A stretch of 64,000 bases of DNA from Pseudomonas tremae (GTDB lineage: Bacteria > Pseudomonadota > Gammaproteobacteria > Pseudomonadales > Pseudomonadaceae), in assembly GCF_001401155.1 (NCBI RefSeq), contig NZ_LJRO01000073.1, positions 62,001-126,000 on the forward strand. Reading direction: 5' to 3'. The first letter of the stretch is position 1; each line of letters begins with the position of its first letter. The translations under genes and the position numbers were made by a program. The notes beneath the pieces were generated by a model. The model was given only the letters and a program-made list of their open reading frames with translations, did no database searches and had not been told where the DNA came from. Of this stretch, positions 55,898 to 64,000 are shown piece by piece.

Positions 55898-57400
55898 CTA
55901 CACGTAGCCCGAGGAGAGTGTCCAGGCGTTTGCAATACAGACTCGGCCTCCGGTTCCGTTGGCAATCAGCTTGACCCCCAGGCTGTCGTTCTGTGGATAA
56001 AAGCGGCTGCTGAGGGTGAAGCTGCCATTTTGGTCGAACACCTCGATGGAGGAGCGATCAAGGAAGACTCTCAGCTCGAGCCGGTCCTGTTGCGGATCTA
56101 TTGCCACGCTGCGTTGACCGAAAACGTGGGTACCCGACTGGTCACGGTCCAATATCAAGCGCTTCAGCGAAGCATCGTAGTAAAGCAGAGTCTGCTCTTT
56201 GCCATCTGTGCTGCAGCGCAGTGCCACGCCAAGGCGGCCTTTGATGCAGTCGCGCAGGTCCAGGCTCACATGAATTTCGAGCAGGTCGCCGTGTACATCA
56301 GTCAGCCACCGGGTACCCGCTTCGCTCCACCATGAGGTGCCTGACATCGACGTGTTGCGCAATGCCGTCAGTTCGCGTGCGGGTTGCACGCAAAGGCGAT
56401 CGGCACGCAATTCAAGTTCGCGCGGAAGGCCGAGCATGCCGCGCCAATGATGCGCCGCGCTGGGGGTCGGGCTCTCCCACATATCGAGCCACGCCCACAC
56501 CAGACGTCTGCCATCGGCAGCCACCAGCGTTTGCGCTGCATAGAAGTCGTGGCCGTTATCCAGCTCGATGAAAGGCCCGCCAGTGAACTGCCACTGCCTG
56601 TCGACCTGACCTACTCGGTAGCCGGTATGAAACTTGTTCAGTCGCTCGTAGCCCTCAGCGGGCATGCCTTGGGGCGAGTAAAGCAGTACGTCGCGTGCGT
56701 CGAGGCGAAACAGGTCGGGGCATTCCCACATATAGCCATCGCCCTCGTTGCCGGTGGACACATAGTTCACGAATTCCCAGACGTGCAGGTCCGCAGATCG
56801 ATACAACGGCAGTAGCGGCGTGTCACCCAGACGCGCGCCAGCAATCAGGTACCAATGGTCATCCTGCTGCCAGACCTTGGGGTCACGAAAATGAATAATC
56901 GCATCTTGCGGCGGGGTATCGATGACGGCGCCATGTTTGGTAAAGCTGATGCCATCGACACTCGTGGCCAGGCACTGCACCTGACGGATAAAGCGCTCGT
57001 CGCCCACGTCACCCAGCCAGGTGTGCCCGGTGTAGATCAGTGCCAGGGTATCGCCACACACCACGGCACTGCCGGAAAAACAACCGTCCTGGTCGAAGTC
57101 AGCGCCGGGTGCCAACGCAATGGGCAAATGCTGCCAATGGACCAGGTCAGCGCTCTTGGCGTGGCCCCAGTACATTGGACCCCACTTCGCGTCGAAGGGG
57201 TGGTGCTGATAGAACACGTGATATTCGCCGCGAAAGTACACCACACCGTTCGGGTCGTTCATCCAGCCAGCAGGCGGGGCCAGATGATAAGCGGGTCGAT
57301 AATCGTGGACGATCTGCGACAGGCCATCCTTGAGCGCATCGTGCGCACGCTCGAGGGCGGCGGGCATTGGATCGCTCATGCCATTCACACAAACACTCAT
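55898..57400 (-). CDS. scrB: Sucrose hydrolase / beta-fructofuranosidase (GH32)
   Basis: 500 residues. GH32 catalytic triad: WMNDPNG (46-52, nucleophile Asp49), FRDPKVW (RDP at 172-174, transition-state stabiliser) and WECPDLF (acid/base Glu226). The C-terminal beta-sandwich follows (LDRSSIEVFDQNGSFTLSSR). No signal peptide, so sucrose is cleaved in the cytoplasm after uptake. The ATG at 57400 overlaps the stop of the ATPase gene (ATGA), so translation is coupled. Since uptake is by ABC transport and not PTS, the substrate should be unphosphorylated sucrose. Confidence 0.93.
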   Translation of the reverse strand: MSVCVNGMSDPMPAALERAHDALKDGLSQIVHDYRPAYHLAPPAGWMNDPNGVVYFRGEYHVFYQHHPFDAKWGPMYWGHAKSADLVHWQHLPIALAPGADFDQDGCFSGSAVVCGDTLALIYTGHTWLGDVGDERFIRQVQCLATSVDGISFTKHGAVIDTPPQDAIIHFRDPKVWQQDDHWYLIAGARLGDTPLLPLYRSADLHVWEFVNYVSTGNEGDGYMWECPDLFRLDARDVLLYSPQGMPAEGYERLNKFHTGYRVGQVDRQWQFTGGPFIELDNGHDFYAAQTLVAADGRRLVWAWLDMWESPTPSAAHHWRGMLGLPRELELRADRLCVQPARELTALRNTSMSGTSWWSEAGTRWLTDVHGDLLEIHVSLDLRDCIKGRLGVALRCSTDGKEQTLLYYDASLKRLILDRDQSGTHVFGQRSVAIDPQQDRLELRVFLDRSSIEVFDQNGSFTLSSRFYPQNDSLGVKLIANGTGGRVCIANAWTLSSGYV

Positions 57401-58539
57401 AGGGTACCCGCCTGTACGACGTGCGCCGTGGTGTCGTTGGTCTGGTGCTGATGGGTATTTGGGTGTCGCCTCAATGCAACGCCATCGGCGTCGAACAAGT
57501 GCACATTGCCAGTATCCAGTTGCAGCGCGACCCGGTCGCCCACTTGCCATCCGGCTGTGGCTTCGCAACGACAGATCAAGGGTTCGTTCTCGCCTGTAGC
57601 GAGGTGTACATAGACCTCGCTGCCCAGATATTCAACGCCGGTCACGCTAACGCCACTGCCACTGTTTGCAGCACTGAGGGATATATGCTCCGGACGTACG
57701 CCCAACGTCAGTTGCGCGTCGTCAGCCAGGTTCGAGCTGTCGAAGGGCAGGAATGCCATGCCCAGTGCCGGGATATCAATCAGGCTGCTGCGGTTCGCCG
57801 CGTGCAGGCGCACTGGCAGGAAATTCATTCTGGGCGAGCCCAGAAAACCGGCGACGAAGCGGCTGGCGGGGCGTTCGTAGAGCTCGCGTGGCGAGCCAAT
57901 CTGTTCGACCCGACCGCCGTTGAGTACGACAATCTTGTCCGCCAGGGTCATGGCCTCTACCTGGTCGTGAGTGACGTAGATCATGGTCGAGCCCAGCCGT
58001 TGATGGAGCCGGGCGATCTCGTTGCGCATCTGCACCCGCAATGAGGCATCGAGGTTGGAGAGCGGTTCATCGAACAGCAAAATATCCGGTTCCCGCGCCA
58101 TGGCTCTGCCCATTGCCACACGCTGGCGCTGCCCGCCAGACAGTTCCTTGGGCTTGCGTTGCAACAGCTTGTCCAGTTGCAGGATTTTTGCGGTTTTCAG
58201 TACGCGTTCACGCAGGCTGCTTTTTTCGGTCTTGGCCAGCTTGAGACCAAAACTGATGTTGTCGTAAACGCTCATGTGCGGGTAAAGCGCATAAGACTGA
58301 AAGACCATGCCGACGCCACGCTCGCGCGGTTCCAGTGCGTTGACGCGTCGTCCGTCGATCAGCAGGTCGCCGCCACAGATCGAATCCAGCCCTGCGATCA
58401 ATCGCAGCAATGTCGACTTTCCGCAGCCCGATGGCCCAACGAACACAACGAACTCACCTGCAGCGATCTCCAGGCTCACGTTGCGCAGAATACGTACGCC
58501 GCCCAATTGCTTGTTGATGTTGGCTAGCTTTAATTTCAT
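57397..58539 (-). CDS. MalK/UgpC-type ATPase of the sucrose ABC importer
   Basis: 380 residues from ATG 58539; an ATG seven codons earlier is possible. Walker A GPSGCGKS (35-42), signature LSGGQRQRVAMGRAMA, Walker B DILLFDEPLSNLDASLR. The C-terminal TOBE/regulatory domain (about 240-360) is typical of MalK-like ATPases. It powers the two permeases encoded just upstream. Fourth gene of the operon, overlapping scrB by four nt. Confidence 0.93.
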   Translation of the reverse strand: MKLKLANINKQLGGVRILRNVSLEIAAGEFVVFVGPSGCGKSTLLRLIAGLDSICGGDLLIDGRRVNALEPRERGVGMVFQSYALYPHMSVYDNISFGLKLAKTEKSSLRERVLKTAKILQLDKLLQRKPKELSGGQRQRVAMGRAMAREPDILLFDEPLSNLDASLRVQMRNEIARLHQRLGSTMIYVTHDQVEAMTLADKIVVLNGGRVEQIGSPRELYERPASRFVAGFLGSPRMNFLPVRLHAANRSSLIDIPALGMAFLPFDSSNLADDAQLTLGVRPEHISLSAANSGSGVSVTGVEYLGSEVYVHLATGENEPLICRCEATAGWQVGDRVALQLDTGNVHLFDADGVALRRHPNTHQHQTNDTTAHVVQAGTL

Positions 58540-58569
58540 CACGATGCTGTTCCTTGTCATGATTGTGCA

Positions 58570-59412
58570 TCAACCCTTTAACGCGCCGGCAGTGAGGCCG
58601 GAAACGATGCGGCGCTGGAATATCAGCACCAGAATCACCAGCGGGACGGTCACAATCACCGACGCCGCCATCAGCAAGCCCCAGGGCAATTCGTGGGAGC
58701 TGCCACCCGAAATCAGGGCGATGGCGACCGGCACCGTGCGCTGGGCGTCTGTCAGGGTGAAGGTCAGGGCAAACAGGAATTCGTTCCACGCGGCAATAAA
58801 GGCCAGCAGGCCTGTGGTGACCAATGCCGGCCACAGCAGCGGCAACAGCACACGGGTCAGCGTGACCCAAGGCGAGGCGCCATCCATGATGGCTGCTTCT
58901 TCCAGTTCATGCGGCAGTTGCCCCATGAACGTGGTCAGCACCCAGACGGTGAAGGGCAGGGTGAAAATGGTGTAGCTCAAAATCAACGCCCATGAGGTGT
59001 TATAGAGCCCCAGCATGCGGATGACTTCAAACAGCCCCGACAGCACCGCAACCTGCGGAAACATAGAGACCCCGAGAACCATCATCAGCACCGTGCCGCG
59101 CCCACGAAACTTGACCCTGCCCAAGGCATAGGACGCTGTCAGGCCGAGAAACAACGCGAGCATCACTACACACAGCGAAACCACGAGCGAGTTCGCGATG
59201 GCCTGAAGGAATGAAGGCTGGCTGAGGACCGTCGTGTAATTGGAGAAGTCGGGTTCGGTGATCCAGTAGCTCGCCTCAAACAAGGCACTGGAAGGCTTCA
59301 GCGATGTCACGATGGCGTAGTAGAAAGGGAAGATCGCGTAGAACAGCAAGATCCCGACAAGGCACCAGAAACCTGCGCGCAGCAGTGCTTTCTTCAGTTG
59401 GCGCAGGTTCAT
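58570..59412 (-). CDS. MalG-type permease of the sucrose ABC importer
   Basis: 280 residues from ATG 59412, overlapping the MalF-type gene by ATGA. Six membrane segments. The EAA loop reads EEAAIMDGASPWVTLTRVLL, which contacts the ATPase. LFYAIFPFYYAIVTSLKPSS near the N-terminus is characteristic of MalG-type carbohydrate permeases. A longer open frame toward 59730 is an out-of-frame extension through the neighbour. Confidence 0.92.
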   Translation of the reverse strand: MNLRQLKKALLRAGFWCLVGILLFYAIFPFYYAIVTSLKPSSALFEASYWITEPDFSNYTTVLSQPSFLQAIANSLVVSLCVVMLALFLGLTASYALGRVKFRGRGTVLMMVLGVSMFPQVAVLSGLFEVIRMLGLYNTSWALILSYTIFTLPFTVWVLTTFMGQLPHELEEAAIMDGASPWVTLTRVLLPLLWPALVTTGLLAFIAAWNEFLFALTFTLTDAQRTVPVAIALISGGSSHELPWGLLMAASVIVTVPLVILVLIFQRRIVSGLTAGALKG

Positions 59413-60371
59413 GAGCGCACCTCCAGTTGGCGGCGTCCGAGGTACAGATAAAGCATGGCAATCACCGCCACCACCAGAAACAGCAGGGTCGAGGCTGCGC
59501 TGCCATAGCCGACGTCCTGAAACTCCACCAAATGCTGGCGGGCATAGACAGACATGCTCATGGTGCTGGAGGAGTTGGAGGTCAGGACATAGATAACGTC
59601 GAAGACCCGCAACGAATCGAGGATGCGAAAGATCGCCGCGACCAGCAAGGCCGGCATCAGCAGCGGCAACGTGACACGCCAGAACACGCGCAACGGATGA
59701 ATGCCGTCGACTCTGGCGGCTTCGTAGCAATCACTTGGCAGCATCTGCAGGGCTGCCAGCATCAGCAGGGTGACGAAGGGAACGGTCTTCCAGACGTCGA
59801 CGATGATGACTGCCCACATAGAGAGATCCGCATCTGCAGTCCAGGCCAGAGGCGCATCGATCAGGCCAAGGCCCAGCATCAGGTGGTTGATGATGCCGAA
59901 CTGATCATTGAGCATCCATGACCAGATCTTCGCCGAGACAATAGTCGGGATCGCCCAAGGGATCAGAATCAACGCACGGACCAGCGCGCGTCCAGTGAAC
60001 TTGACGTTCAACAGCAATGCCACCAATAGTCCCAGGATCATCTCCAGGCCTACCGACACCACAGTGAAGTGCAAGGTGTTGCGCACTGCGTGCCACCACT
60101 GTGGATCGACCAGAACGCCTGACCAAAGGGTGCCGTCGTAAAACAGATAGTTGCTCAAACCGATGAATGAGCCAGCTTCAGTGTCCGACAGGTCGGCGTC
60201 AGTCAGGCTGAACCAGAATGTGCGCAGCAACGGCCAGGCCGCCACCAGCGTCAGGCACACCAGCATCGGCGTCAGAAACAGCCAGGCGGCCCGTACCCTG
60301 CGACGTTGTACAGGCGTTTCTCGAGTGATGAAGGCGTCGTCACCGGGAAAGTCGATAGAAGAGGAAGGCAT
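59409..60371 (-). CDS. MalF-type permease of the sucrose ABC importer
   Basis: 320 residues. Six membrane segments following a 30-residue cytoplasmic N-terminus. The EAA loop is CYEAARVDGIHPLRVFWRVT. WLFLTPMLVCLTLVAAWPLL is the usual first helix of UgpA/MalF-like permeases. Together with the MalG-type partner it forms the sugar channel. 21 nt after the binding-protein gene. Confidence 0.92.
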   Translation of the reverse strand: MPSSSIDFPGDDAFITRETPVQRRRVRAAWLFLTPMLVCLTLVAAWPLLRTFWFSLTDADLSDTEAGSFIGLSNYLFYDGTLWSGVLVDPQWWHAVRNTLHFTVVSVGLEMILGLLVALLLNVKFTGRALVRALILIPWAIPTIVSAKIWSWMLNDQFGIINHLMLGLGLIDAPLAWTADADLSMWAVIIVDVWKTVPFVTLLMLAALQMLPSDCYEAARVDGIHPLRVFWRVTLPLLMPALLVAAIFRILDSLRVFDVIYVLTSNSSSTMSMSVYARQHLVEFQDVGYGSAASTLLFLVVAVIAMLYLYLGRRQLEVRS

Positions 60372-60392
60372 TGTGAGTTCCTTGCGTGTGGC

Positions 60393-63413
<3,021 letters not shown>

Positions 63414-63678
63414 TGGGAGTGTTTCAGAAATGCCATTGAGAAAATGAAGCACTTGAAGCTCGGGCGGCACTAGCGACTGAGGGGAGCACCCTTTGCTTTC
63501 TTGTGCCGCTGGAATAGTTCTGGGGGCTGGTTAAGGGGATTCAGTTAGTGCTCAAGCTGCGTGGTCCACTTACAACATGGGCTACTGAGGCTTGTAATGA
63601 CGAGTGGCAAAGGCTTTGAGCAAAGCTTCAGGTCAACGCTAAAGCGAAGCGATGCTCAGGAAACTAGAGCTTTTCTGA
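63414..63678. other. Non-coding junction between scrY and the comM remnant
   Basis: 265 nt with no open frame of note, no terminal inverted repeats and no recognisable transposase remnant. Homology to comM begins abruptly at 63679, so this stretch contains the right-hand junction of the inserted block. Confidence 0.4.
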
Positions 63679-64000
63679 GACTTGGCAGCTGTCTGGACCT
63701 GCATTTCGCTTAAATCGGAATACGGCTTGGGTTAATGCAGCAGTCCGCTGGACTGAGACGGCGCAATCACCGCATTTTCGTTGAAATGCACGACCAGCTC
63801 CAGCAAGTGATTGACCGCAATCCCGACGCCAGACACCAGACAAGCTTTTTCGGTATTCACAGCCGGGATGATCAGCGTCCGCTCGCGCAGCCATCGCAGT
63901 AGGCAACACTCCTGAAAAGGCCGAATCGCCCCCCACAACGCCTGCTCGCCCAAGCATTCGACATCCTGCAACGCAACCAGAGGCATTTGCCCGCTGGTGA
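63679..64000 (-). pseudogene. comM: comM remnant (degraded partial copy, continues past window)
   Basis: The stretch aligns with the intact comM at about 47742-48071, same orientation, roughly five bases in six identical by eye. It corresponds to ComM residues about 92-201. Damage: CAG-to-TAA stop after SSGLLH (63732-63734); an in-frame loss in the ALAARAAERTL region, giving CLLRWLRERTL; and a shortened SGLRVIAVNH block. MPLVALQDVECLGE and HLLELVVHFNENAVIAP are still readable. Similarity stops at CTTGGCAGCTGTCTG (63679). The other end is cut by the window. Confidence 0.85.

Overview
The window is chromosomal DNA of a plant-associated Pseudomonas of the P. syringae group. Three things point there. 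The gene order cycB-pauR-dadX-ridA-dadA/lrp/pauB ... pauC ... rpmG-rpmB ... radC/coaBC-dut-algC-argB ... pyrE/crc/rph/yicC-gmk-rpoZ-spoT ... oxyR-recG is the conserved Pseudomonas core order. A 1958-residue protein matches the type III effector HopR1. HrpL-type promoters (hrp boxes) are present. No rRNA, tRNA, CRISPR array or intact insertion sequence was seen.

Layout. 1-2.7 kb: the end of a sulfide-detoxification operon (ETHE1-like metallo-hydrolase, sulfide:quinone oxidoreductase-like flavoprotein, TauE/SafE exporter). 2.8-18.3 kb: amino-acid and polyamine catabolism (dadA-ridA-dadX with divergent lrp; pauR, pauB-like oxidase, pauC), a MocR regulator, a phospholipase-D lipoprotein, an MFS carrier and small proteins. 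18.5-35.4 kb: housekeeping core (rpmG/rpmB, an orphan peptide-binding protein, radC, coaBC, dut, algC, argB, pyrE, crc, rph, yicC, gmk, rpoZ, spoT, ridA). 35.4-45.7 kb: a lipoprotein, an epimerase, exbB-exbD-tonB, oxyR-recG, an HDOD protein and a CitMHS carrier. 45.8-64 kb: accessory region.

The accessory region is the most interesting part. An intact comM is flanked on both sides by genes with near-consensus hrp boxes. On one side is a 287-residue protein I do not recognise, with the N-terminal composition of a type III effector. On the other is hopR1. Beyond hopR1 lies a complete sucrose system: repressor scrR, hydrolase scrB, a four-gene ABC importer, and the divergent porin scrY. At the window end is a degraded second copy of part of comM, in the same orientation. 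The hopR1-sucrose block is therefore bracketed by comM and a comM remnant, which marks it as a probable inserted island.

The regulatory DNA of the sucrose genes is unusually readable. Two divergent promoters with 17-bp spacers share one set of GTTAAC operators. A-rich (ARN)n tracts of the kind bound by Hfq/Crc lie in front of scrY and of the binding-protein gene. Similar tracts precede the MocR gene and the CitMHS gene. Crc itself is encoded at 28.6 kb. Four copies of a hairpin-rich dispersed repeat typical of P. syringae intergenic DNA lie at 2.7, 4.8, 15.8 and 21.0 kb.
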